Shown one piece after another: positions 1-6,606 of a stretch of DNA of 8,314 nt. Within the stretch, counting starts at the first letter, position 1, and each line of letters begins with the position of its first letter. The notes beneath the pieces are model-generated. The model was not told the origin of the DNA, did not search any database, and saw only the letters and a list, made by a program, of their open reading frames with translations. The DNA is from RUG572 sp051884915 (GTDB taxonomy: Bacteria; Verrucomicrobiota; Kiritimatiellia; RFP12; UBA1067). The translations under genes and the position numbers were made by a program. The DNA lies in contig JBJEWF010000105.1 of the NCBI GenBank assembly GCA_051884915.1, forward strand, positions 1-8,314, in the 5' to 3' direction.

Positions 1-20
1 GAAACTCCGCAGTTTCTTTT
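1..20 (+). terminator. Terminator-like hairpin at the window edge
   Basis: GAAACT (1-6) and AGTTTC (11-16) are perfectly complementary around a CCGC loop, and the plus strand continues TTTTC. This is the form of a short rho-independent terminator for a plus-strand gene that would end left of the window. The stem may extend beyond base 1, which cannot be seen. The six-pair stem is weak and the T-run is short, so confidence is low. Confidence 0.35.
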
Positions 21-111
21 CTGCTCGCGGTTTGACATGCACAACATGCCAAGATTCATTCATTTTTGAAACTTTTCCCGTATTCATCTCAAAATTTTGA
101 TGCGCTCCGCG

Positions 112-141
112 TTTGTCAAGTATGCGTGAATACTTGACAAA
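112..141. repeat. Perfect 12-bp-arm palindrome carrying TTGACA on both strands
   Basis: TTTGTCAAGTAT (112-123) and ATACTTGACAAA (130-141) are exact reverse complements around the hexamer GCGTGA. Each arm contains a consensus -35 hexamer, one per strand (135-140 plus, 119-114 minus), but neither has a good -10 box 16-18 bases downstream. It could be a dimeric-regulator operator, a divergent regulatory remnant or a hairpin. The core TTTGTCAA also occurs at the -35 box of the large LamG gene (6524-6531). Confidence 0.6.
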
Positions 142-351
142 TACACCCATCCTGTGGGCATATGCAGGAAGGGTTTTCATCCATACATAACCCAGCGCAA
201 ATTGTCACGGTCAGTATATCAAAATTTATTGTTTTCCCACAACATCCGATGTCGGAAAATTGTAGGGGCAGGAGCCGCTATTCCAGACCCGAGAGCAGAT
301 GACGGCGGAAACGTCCGAACCACCGCCGAGACCGCCCGAATCCATCTTCTG

Positions 352-420
352 AAATTGCCCCGTCTGGATGGCAATTTACCATCCCCCCCCCCCCCCATTT
401 TAGGGGGGGGGGGGGGATGG
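352..420. repeat. Tandem hairpins including a C14/G14 inverted repeat
   Basis: CCAT plus 14 C (379-396) is an exact 18-base reverse complement of 14 G plus ATGG (403-420), with loop ATTTTA. Just upstream, AAATTGCC (352-359) pairs with GGCAATTT (370-377). GGATGG (366-371) can also pair with CCATCC (379-384), so CCATCC has two competing partners. Both homopolymers are long enough for strand slippage. No gene start or promoter box is adjacent, so a role is not evident. The structure is directly visible; its function is unknown. Confidence 0.9.
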
Positions 421-828
421 GCGTCGTAGGTTTGCAAATGCCGTATTTTCCACAACCCGCCATATTGAGAAAGCCCCGTAAATCGGCGAGTCCTGAACTT
501 AATACTAGCCACCCAATTGCCACAATCTTTTCGCGTGCCGTAGCCCCACCGCCAGATACCGCCACACGGCCCTATGCATCGGTGAGAACGGTCTGGCAAA
601 GGACCTTGAACTCTTCCGCGCTTGAAGCCTCTGCTTCTTCTCCGGTTCTTTGAGTCGGGCGCAGAGACTTGGCACGGCATAGCGACAGCACGAAAACGCG
701 GTCCTCCGCGCCCATCGACGGAATTACGGCAACAGACCACCGCAACGCATCCCCCATCCCCGTTTGGATGGCGTTCAATTTCGACCTGGAGGATGCGCCA
801 CTATGACTCGGATGCAACGCGTGCGTGG

Positions 829-2148
829 TTAGGCGCGGACGGTGTCCGGGAGATCGGTGCGGGCGTCGTACTTCCTCAGAACGAGGATGCCGTTGTGTCC
901 ACCAAAACCGAGCGAACTCGAGAGCGCGACACGGATGTCGCGCGGGGCGCCGATGTTCGGCGTGTAGTCGAGGTCGAGCGGCACCTCGCCCTTCGCGGCG
1001 TCGACGTCGAGATCGGGTTCGTCGTAGTTGATCGTCGGCGGAACGAATCCGTCACGGATCGCGAGCGCGGTGATGGCGGCCTCAAGCGCGCCCGTACCGC
1101 CAAGGAGATGCCCGTGCATCGACTTCGTGGACGAGATGCTGATGCGCTTCGCCCCCTCCTCGCCGAAAACCGTCTTGAACGCTTTCGTCTCCATCTGGTC
1201 GTTGAGGTGCGTCGCCGTGCCGTGCGCATTGATGTAGTCGACCGCCGAATAGTCGGACACGCCCGCGTCGGCGAGTGCCGTGCGGATCGCATCCACGGCT
1301 CCTTCTCCGCTCGGATCGGGCGCCGTGATGTGGTAGGCATCGCTGGAGGCGCCGTAGCCCGCGAGTTCCGCATAGACCTTCGCTCCACGGGCGCGGGCGT
1401 GCGCCTCGCTTTCAAGAATCAGCACCGCGGCACCCTCGCCCATTACGAAGCCGTCGCGTCCCTTCGCAAACGGGCGGCAGGCCGTCTCGGGACAGCTGTT
1501 GTAGTGTGTCGAAAGCGCCTTCATCTTCATGAATCCGCCAATCGTGAACTCGGTAACCGTCGCCTCGGTCCCGCCCGCGACCACGACGTCCGCGCGTCCC
1601 GCCCGGATCATGTCGAGCGCGAAGCCGATGGCGTCCGTCGACGACGCGCAGGCCGTCACCACCACATGTGCGGGTCCCTTCGCGCCGAGCGCGATCGAGA
1701 CATTGCCCGCAGCCTCGTTGGGGATGAGTTCGGGGACGGCCAACGGCGAAAGACGGTCGGGGCCGCGGTCGAAAAGAATCTTGTAGTTCTCGCCCGTCAC
1801 GTCCAGACCGCCGATGCCGTTGCCGAAGAGGACTCCGACGCGCTTCATGTCCGGACGGTTCGCCTCGCCATATCCCGCGTCACGCCAGGCCTCCACGGCC
1901 GCCGCGACCGCATACTGCGAGAACAGCGCCATGTGCCGGGCCGCACGGCGGTCGACGAGTCCGGAGCCGATTGCATAGCGCTCGAAGTCCTTCACCTCGC
2001 CCGCGACCTGCGACGTGCAGCGGGACGGATCGAACTTCGTGATGCGTCCGATGCCCGGCACGCCGCCGCGGATATTCGCCCAGGCCGCGTCCTTGCCATT
2101 GCCGCTCGCGCAGAGCATGCCGACGCCCGTGATCAGAACTTTCTTCAT
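829..2148 (-). CDS. fabF: Beta-ketoacyl-ACP synthase II (FabF-type, KAS II)
   Basis: Encodes a 439-residue condensing enzyme of the thiolase fold that extends acyl-ACP with malonyl-ACP in type II fatty acid synthesis; cytoplasmic. The start is MKKVLITGVG, with AAGGGAG upstream of the ATG at a suitable spacing; the frame stays open upstream but has no further homology. The catalytic triad is complete: Cys167 in VTACASS, His309 in NAHGTATHLND and His345 in KSMHGHLLGGTGA. The late glycine motif reads SSLGFGGHNG (411-420), so the residue matching the Phe400 gate of E. coli FabF is Leu413. Length is some 25 residues above the family norm of about 413, partly as a short C-terminal tail (YDARTDLPDTVRA). 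It lies 28 bases after an exported-protein gene and probably shares its transcript. No ACP, FabG or FabD gene is adjacent, so it may serve a specialised synthase instead of housekeeping FAS. Confidence 0.95.
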   Translation of the reverse strand: MKKVLITGVGMLCASGNGKDAAWANIRGGVPGIGRITKFDPSRCTSQVAGEVKDFERYAIGSGLVDRRAARHMALFSQYAVAAAVEAWRDAGYGEANRPDMKRVGVLFGNGIGGLDVTGENYKILFDRGPDRLSPLAVPELIPNEAAGNVSIALGAKGPAHVVVTACASSTDAIGFALDMIRAGRADVVVAGGTEATVTEFTIGGFMKMKALSTHYNSCPETACRPFAKGRDGFVMGEGAAVLILESEAHARARGAKVYAELAGYGASSDAYHITAPDPSGEGAVDAIRTALADAGVSDYSAVDYINAHGTATHLNDQMETKAFKTVFGEEGAKRISISSTKSMHGHLLGGTGALEAAITALAIRDGFVPPTINYDEPDLDVDAAKGEVPLDLDYTPNIGAPRDIRVALSSSLGFGGHNGILVLRKYDARTDLPDTVRA

Positions 2149-2176
2149 TGGAACTCCCTTCGCGTTGCGTTGTGTA

Positions 2177-2842
2177 TCAGAACCGGCAACTGAACGCCAG
2201 ACCCACGCCGTGGGAGAGCACGTTGCCGACCTTGAAAACGTAGTCGTGGCCGTTTGCGGCGAACTTTGCCATCGAACCAAACAAAAGGGAAGTCCTGTTC
2301 GAGAACGCCCGGTCGGATCGGCCCGTAAACCCCTTCGCCCCCGCGAGGAAGCCGTCGCCCTCGCTCGCGTGGCGCACGGGTTTCAGTTCGGGCTGCCACC
2401 ACGCGACGTCGAATTTCGCATTGCAGGACAGATCGATCACTCCAACCTTGATCGCCTCCTCGAACGCGAAGGGAACGATCGCCGCGCCGATCTCGTGCGT
2501 CGCAACCCGATTCCGGGCGATTCGCTCCTGCGCCAAGTCGGCCGAGACACCACTGTATCGTCCCCTTGAGGACGCGGCGTCCGTATCGGACACCGCAGAT
2601 CCATGGTCGACCTCGTCTGCACGTAGCCAGATCAACCGCTCCAGCCAAGGACATACCGCGCACCCACACGTCCAACCCGTGCAGCCGGAGAGGCGGTCGT
2701 GGTAGGCCGTAGCATAGTCGCGCGGCTTGCCGCACGGCGCCGAGACAGTGGACGCGCCGCCGGAGCACGCCGCCTTGCCGCCGGGCGACAACGCACTGCC
2801 GGCAACCGCCAACAGACACAGAATTCGCAGAGCAGTTCTCAA
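2177..2842 (-). CDS. Exported, possibly outer-membrane hypothetical protein
   Basis: I do not recognise a named family. The 221-residue product begins with a clear signal peptide: an Arg, then a hydrophobic core ALRILCLLAVAGSAL (residues 4-18) and a likely cleavage near AAC (24-26). The C-terminal part alternates polar and hydrophobic residues and ends in an aromatic (GVGLAFSCRF), as the last strand of outer-membrane beta barrels often does, so a small or partial barrel is possible. There is a Cys-rich patch (54-64: four Cys). The start is TTG with AAGGAAAG eight bases upstream. An in-frame ATG 48 bases further upstream (2890) falls inside the promoter spacer and cannot be used from that transcript. 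It precedes fabF by 28 bases, probably as the first gene of a two-gene operon. The middle (50-110) looks compositionally odd for a barrel, so an old frameshift or decay is possible. Confidence 0.6.
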   Translation of the reverse strand: MRTALRILCLLAVAGSALSPGGKAACSGGASTVSAPCGKPRDYATAYHDRLSGCTGWTCGCAVCPWLERLIWLRADEVDHGSAVSDTDAASSRGRYSGVSADLAQERIARNRVATHEIGAAIVPFAFEEAIKVGVIDLSCNAKFDVAWWQPELKPVRHASEGDGFLAGAKGFTGRSDRAFSNRTSLLFGSMAKFAANGHDYVFKVGNVLSHGVGLAFSCRF

Positions 2843-2880
2843 CGGGAATTCTTTCCTTGATAGGATGAAAAACGGCGCAG

Positions 2881-2909
2881 ATTGTACCAAATCCGAGATC
2901 GTTTCTCAA
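2881..2909 (-). promoter_or_regulatory. Sigma-70-type promoter of the exported-protein/fabF operon
   Basis: On the minus strand, TTGAGA (2909-2904) and TACAAT (2886-2881) are separated by exactly 17 bases, and the -10 box is preceded by TGG, which fits an extended -10 (TGn). Each box differs from consensus at one position. Initiation would fall near 2874, about 32 bases before the TTG start at 2842, leaving room for the AAGGAAAG ribosome binding site. This supports TTG over the upstream ATG. Confidence 0.75.
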
Positions 2910-3023
2910 TGGGGTGTTTTAACTGGAACTCCAGTGCTCAGGCAACTTGAATCTTTTTTGGGGGATGCATTGAAAGCAACACTCACTTTTAGTGAACACG
3001 TCATTGAGGCGTCGCCCCGCATT

Positions 3024-3279
3024 TTCAATCTTCAGTCTCCAGGGTTTCGCCCACCCTGAAGACCCGCGTTTTCGCATGCCTGAACCCATCATCCTCGCGA
3101 TTTCAACCGTCTCAGCCGCAAGCTCCTCGATGAATGAATCGCGCAGGAGCTTTCCCGCGAACCTCAGCCAGACGCGCGTCTCCTTGAGCGCTTTCAACCC
3201 GACCTTCAACATGTACGCGAAATCGGCAAAACCACGTGCGCGACACGTGCGAAGCCCGTCCGCGCACCTGAAGATTGAA
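3024..3279. repeat. 12-bp inverted repeats bracketing the four-helix-bundle remnant
   Basis: TTCAATCTTCAG (3024-3035) and CTGAAGATTGAA (3268-3279) are exact reverse complements that frame the gene remnant. Outside the right copy the unit GAAGATT recurs at 3278-3284 and 3291-3297. The left repeat contains the stop codon of the restored C-terminal frame. The arrangement suggests an intervening-sequence-like element whose ends are these repeats, although simple GAAGATTG expansion is an alternative. Confidence 0.65.
3025..3267 (-). pseudogene. Remnant of a four-helix-bundle (23S rRNA IVP-type) protein
   Basis: The minus-strand reading frame at 3248-3063 gives FADFAYMLKVGLKALKETR followed by VWLRF, then an acidic helix and EIARMMGSGMRKRG. 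This matches the C-terminal half of the four-helix-bundle family (S23/intervening-sequence protein, related to DGR Avd proteins): the helix with K-x-x-A-L-K-E-T-R-x-W-L-R and the final helix. The first two helices (about 55-60 residues) are missing; upstream the frame runs into GAAGATTG repeats with no start or RBS. Just after RKRG a one-base frame change would give a short tail, FRVGETLETED, ending at TGA 3027-3025, so a second lesion is likely near 3060. It is inert as it stands. Family proteins are often found in intervening sequences and in small repeat-flanked elements. Confidence 0.7.
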
Positions 3280-3297
3280 GATTGCTGATTGAAGATT

Positions 3298-3361
3298 AGG
3301 ACCGACGCATTCACCGTGTGGTCAACTGATCGCCAGTGAAAAATCCAAATGCGTCGGTCCT
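3298..3361 (-). repeat. 14-bp perfect inverted repeat; possible terminator of the LamG gene or small element
   Basis: AGGACCGACGCATT (3298-3311) and AATGCGTCGGTCCT (3348-3361) pair perfectly across a 36-base loop. The repeat starts 22 bases past the stop of the LamG gene, as a transcription terminator would, but the bases after the stem on the minus strand are AATCTTC, not a U-run, and the loop is long. A miniature element or repetitive palindrome is an equal possibility. Confidence 0.55.
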
Positions 3362-3382
3362 GCGAATGCGGTTCCGCGCGCC

Positions 3383-6300
3383 CTAGCGGAGGATGACCGA
3401 GAAGCCGGAATTGTAGGCGAGGCTGACGACGCCATCACGAACCCTGACCTTCCAGGTCGCGCGCAGACTGGCCGGCAGGGCAAACGAACCGGCAACCGCG
3501 CCATCGGCGAACTCGATCAATTCACGTCCATCGTCCGTCGTCCGGTCAAGTTCGCCCGGATCGAGCGTGACCACCGCCCCGGCGGGAACCGTCAGACGGT
3601 CGACGACGACCGACTCGCCGTCGATTTCCACGGTCACGCCGTCGGCGAGGGTCAGCGCACCGCCCGGCGCACGGGCCGGCGCGGGCGTGCCGGTCAGCAC
3701 GGTCGGGGCGGTGACGGCTTCGCCTCTGTACCACTTCGCGCGCAGATAGTCCATCACGGCCGTACGCTCGGCATCGGTGAGAGACGTGTTGAACACCATC
3801 GCCTCGGCGATGTCGCCGTCCCACCAGGACTGCGTCGTCACGCGCGCGTCCGGCCGGCCGCCCAGGCGCACACCGCCGAAGCTGCGTGCGCAGGCCGCAC
3901 TCGCCCACGTGAGTACCAGTTTGTTCGTGTTGGCATCAAGCTCGGTCTCGGCGAAATACAGCACCTGCCGCTCGGGCGGCATCTCCGTGCCGAGAATGGC
4001 GAACGTGTCCTTCAGCTCGGCCAGCGTGTGGGCGTTCACCGCGGAAAGCCCCGCGCTCGCGATGTCGCTATTCTCCTCGTTCCTGTAGACGACGAAGAAC
4101 GGACTGTCTTTGCCGGCTTCGAAGTAGAGGCGCGGCGCAAACGTCTGCGACTCGTCCTTCATCACCTCCTCGCCGGGCAGGAGGGCGAACATGTCGTTCC
4201 ACGCTTGCTCCGTCTGCGGCTTGAACACGACGATCGCGGTGAGATTGTCCTTGTCGGACGGCATCAGGCGGTCGTCCAGGAAGTCGTAGGTCGACCAGCG
4301 GCAGCGCATCACGTCCGGACGGCCCGCGCCGGACGAGACGAGCGTCCCGTAGTTCTGCGGGTCCATCGACGTCTGATTGAACGTGCCGCCCAGCGCGCCC
4401 TTGTTCCGGAGCGAAAGGACCGTCCCCGCCGCATTGGTGGTCAGCGAGCCGCCGTCGCCAAAATCCGCCCACACCTGGGCCTTGGACGGCGTCCCCTTCG
4501 ACACGAACGCGAGCGTGCCGGCCTCGACCGCGAGGTCGGCCGCGACGGCCGTCACGGAATCGAGCTCCAGCGTGCCCTCGCCGCGCTTCACGGCGCGTGC
4601 CGACGCCCCCTGCGCGACGTCGACACGTCCGGCGGGGACGTCGAATTCCGTCACGCCCTCCGCGCCGTCCCCCGCGTTCGGCACGTGCGCGCCGAGCCAC
4701 TTGGTCTTCAAATAGGTCTTGACGTCGGCCAGCTCCTGCGGGCTCAGCGCATCCCCGCAGAACATCATCAGCTCGCCGAACGCCTGGTGATTGCAGGACG
4801 CCCGGTCGCGCGGACGGGTTCCCAGGCGGAACGTATCGTGGTTCAGCGCCCCGTCATAGCCGGACAGCGTCTGCTCCGTGCGCTGGATGTCGTTGGTGAA
4901 GTGCTGCTCCCAGACGAACTTCTGCGTCGAGGCCGTGAGATTCGACAGCACCAGACAGTCCACATACGCCTCGTCATACGGCCTTCCCCGGTCGTTCTTA
5001 AGAGACGTTTCGCCCCACGTGCCGCGATACTGGATATAACGCGCATCGTAAACGGTCGCAACCGAGTTCGTGTTCGGCATCTCCAGACGGAAGGTGGCGA
5101 CATCGTTGTTGGCGTTCCAGGCCTGCCCCTCCGACTGGGCGACGCTGTTGTAGATCGAATAGACGCCCCTCCACTCGTCACGACCCGTCGTCGGCACGTG
5201 CCGCATGGAATAGACGAGCGTCAGGGCGTGGGAGGGATTCGAGAAGCCCGTCAGCGTGTAGTCCACCCAGTTCATGCGGAACGCCGGCCAGTCCGGCCCG
5301 CGGAACAGGCCGGGGGAGAAGGTCAGCGCATTGCGGTCGGACGAACGCGAGAACGCGCCGCCGGACGTGCCGAGATTGTAGAGTCCGGAGTAGTCCCAGT
5401 CGCCGCCCGACCCGTTCCCCCAGTACCGCGTCGCGTCGACGCGCACCACGGCCTTGCGCACCGCGGCGGGCACGTTGATGCGCGGCGCGCGGATCGGCGG
5501 CACGCCGGGGGCGAGTTCGACCTGCGCGTCCGCATACACCTCCAGCAGCGCGAGGTTCGGGAGGCTGGCCCCCTCGGCGACGGCCAGCGTACCCTCCTCG
5601 ACGCTGATGACGCCCGTCATCGGCGACGGACGCTTCAGGACGAGCCGGCCCTTGCCGCGCTTGACGAAGCCGGACGGCGACGGCTTCCCGCCGCGCGAAT
5701 TGTCGATGATCTCCGCGTCGAGTTCGAGAACGGCGCCCTCCTCGACGTCGAAGATGCACGGATAACGGGAACAGTAGGTGTCGAGGGAGATCCGGCGGGC
5801 CGTCATCACGGACGCCTTCGCGCTCGCTACCGCGCGGATGACGCCCATGACGCGGAGCGCATTCGCATTCTGGGACGCGTCGCGGTTCTCGAAGACGGGC
5901 GAACTGCTGGCGACCGTCGTCAGCGGCGGCTGGACGACGCGTCCGCCGTGCAGGACCAGCGCGCCCGGGCCGAGATAGAGATAGTTGCAGACGCCCTCCG
6001 CCTCGTTGCGGAAGCTCATCGTGGCGTTCTCGCGTACGTGGAACGTCGTCTGCGGTCGGCTGTAGTTGATATAGTAGCCCCAGTCAAACATGTGGGCCGT
6101 ATTCCACACGTCAAGCGTCCCGTTCACGATGTCGAAGACCGGCGCGTCGACCTCGAACGGCGCGGCGTCGACGCAACGCAACCACGCGCGCAGCGTGGCG
6201 TTCGTGATGTCCACCACGAACCGCGCGACCTTCTTCGTGGCCATCTCCGCCTCGGAGATGGACTCAAGCGTCGTCGCGTCATAGACGCGGTTGGTGATCC

Positions 6301-6469
6301 AGAAGTCGCTGCCGAGCGATCCCGTCGCATTCTCGTAGGTGATGCGAAGCGTCTGCTCCGCCTCGTCCCATAGCACGGTCTTTCCATCCGGCGGATTGCC
6401 GGCCCAGAGCGCACCCGCGCAAACGGCGAAGAATGCGCACACCCCCACCTTCAGATCGTCCAACCGCAT
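3383..6469 (-). CDS. Large secreted protein with two LamG-like modules and autotransporter-type beta-strand motifs
   Basis: The 1028-residue product has a signal peptide (hydrophobic VGVCAFFAVCAGALWA, residues 8-23, cleavage likely near 23). ATG 6469 is preceded by AAAGGAGA at good spacing. Residues 30-260 are an unassigned beta-rich region. Two concanavalin A/LamG_3-like modules follow. Module one, about 340-593, ends FGELMMFCGDALSPQELADV then YLKTKW. Module two, about 660-915, ends WWDGDIAEAMVFNTSLTDAE then YLRAKW. Before each module and after the second sit glycine-spaced strand motifs of the autotransporter-associated repeat type: KRGKGRLVLKRP...EEGTLAVAEG (270-300), KRGEGTLELDS...EAGTLAF (628-655) and 939-970. 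No C-terminal barrel, PEP-CTERM or LPXTG anchor is visible; the end is NSGFSVILR. Such proteins are usually exported and thought to bind glycans or other surfaces; the ligand is unknown. It appears monocistronic. Its promoter carries a 13-G spacer tract, which suggests switchable expression. Confidence 0.85.
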   Translation of the reverse strand: MRLDDLKVGVCAFFAVCAGALWAGNPPDGKTVLWDEAEQTLRITYENATGSLGSDFWITNRVYDATTLESISEAEMATKKVARFVVDITNATLRAWLRCVDAAPFEVDAPVFDIVNGTLDVWNTAHMFDWGYYINYSRPQTTFHVRENATMSFRNEAEGVCNYLYLGPGALVLHGGRVVQPPLTTVASSSPVFENRDASQNANALRVMGVIRAVASAKASVMTARRISLDTYCSRYPCIFDVEEGAVLELDAEIIDNSRGGKPSPSGFVKRGKGRLVLKRPSPMTGVISVEEGTLAVAEGASLPNLALLEVYADAQVELAPGVPPIRAPRINVPAAVRKAVVRVDATRYWGNGSGGDWDYSGLYNLGTSGGAFSRSSDRNALTFSPGLFRGPDWPAFRMNWVDYTLTGFSNPSHALTLVYSMRHVPTTGRDEWRGVYSIYNSVAQSEGQAWNANNDVATFRLEMPNTNSVATVYDARYIQYRGTWGETSLKNDRGRPYDEAYVDCLVLSNLTASTQKFVWEQHFTNDIQRTEQTLSGYDGALNHDTFRLGTRPRDRASCNHQAFGELMMFCGDALSPQELADVKTYLKTKWLGAHVPNAGDGAEGVTEFDVPAGRVDVAQGASARAVKRGEGTLELDSVTAVAADLAVEAGTLAFVSKGTPSKAQVWADFGDGGSLTTNAAGTVLSLRNKGALGGTFNQTSMDPQNYGTLVSSGAGRPDVMRCRWSTYDFLDDRLMPSDKDNLTAIVVFKPQTEQAWNDMFALLPGEEVMKDESQTFAPRLYFEAGKDSPFFVVYRNEENSDIASAGLSAVNAHTLAELKDTFAILGTEMPPERQVLYFAETELDANTNKLVLTWASAACARSFGGVRLGGRPDARVTTQSWWDGDIAEAMVFNTSLTDAERTAVMDYLRAKWYRGEAVTAPTVLTGTPAPARAPGGALTLADGVTVEIDGESVVVDRLTVPAGAVVTLDPGELDRTTDDGRELIEFADGAVAGSFALPASLRATWKVRVRDGVVSLAYNSGFSVILR

Positions 6470-6502
6470 CACAGTTCTCCTTTTGAACCTTTGACAATTG
6501 AG

Positions 6503-6531
6503 ATTATACCCCCCCCCCCCCGTTTTGTCAA
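6503..6531 (-). promoter_or_regulatory. Consensus promoter with a poly-G spacer (candidate phase-variable switch)
   Basis: On the minus strand, TTGACA (6531-6526) and TATAAT (6508-6503) are both perfect consensus and lie exactly 17 bases apart. The spacer is AAAC followed by 13 G (6521-6509). Initiation near 6496 gives a leader of about 27 bases that includes the ribosome binding site of the LamG gene. In Neisseria porA (poly-G) and fetA (poly-C), tract slippage between -35 and -10 changes spacing and hence expression; the same geometry is seen here. TTGTCAA (6525-6531) and TTGACAA (6491-6497), plus strand, also form an inverted pair around the core promoter, possibly an operator. Confidence 0.85.
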
Positions 6532-6606
6532 TTACAAATCTGACAAGTCGAAAGCGGGAAAGCGGGGGGCGCATCTGCGTAATTCACCCGAATCGCGGTA
6601 GCGCTG

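Larger units (their letters stand above)
17..828. other. Intergenic region of about 800 bases with no supported gene
   Basis: Open frames exist on both strands here, but none has a ribosome binding site, recognisable domain or plausible composition. They are Arg/Pro/Gly-rich and run through the poly-C/poly-G hairpin. The visible content is structural: an imperfect dyad TTG-N-CATG-N5-CATG-N-CAA (32-52), an AT palindrome TCAAAATTTTGA (89-100), the TTGACA-bearing palindrome (112-141), the C14/G14 hairpin block (352-420) and a small CCATCC/GGATGG hairpin (754-771). Bases 430-750 show nothing I can assign. The region lies downstream of fabF, whose transcripts must end somewhere in it, but I see no U-tailed minus-strand terminator. 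Confidence 0.6.

Noticed and set aside
32..60. Plus-strand promoter starting at TTGACA 32-37
   Set aside because: The hexamer 17 bases downstream is TTCATT, a poor -10, and no gene follows.
154..740. Overlapping frames on both strands in the left intergenic region
   Set aside because: They read through the C14/G14 tract, lack RBS and family motifs, and are Arg/Pro/Gly-rich.
622..2193. Plus-strand open frame of 523 codons
   Set aside because: It is the antisense shadow of fabF, very rich in Arg, Val and His, with no RBS; the minus strand encodes a complete KAS II with its triad.
2149..2280. Upstream extension of FabF by 44 residues
   Set aside because: It overlaps the preceding gene, while MKKVLITGVG with AAGGGAG in front is the family N-terminus.
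2992..3288. Plus-strand frame opposite the four-helix-bundle remnant
   Set aside because: No RBS or homology; the minus strand carries the recognisable helix motifs.
4028..6373. Plus-strand open frame of 781 codons
   Set aside because: Antisense shadow of the LamG protein gene with Arg/His/Val-biased composition; no domain or signal sequence.
6470..6574. Upstream extension of the LamG protein by 35 residues
   Set aside because: It would be encoded by the promoter itself, including the G-tract; a signal peptide and RBS mark ATG 6469.
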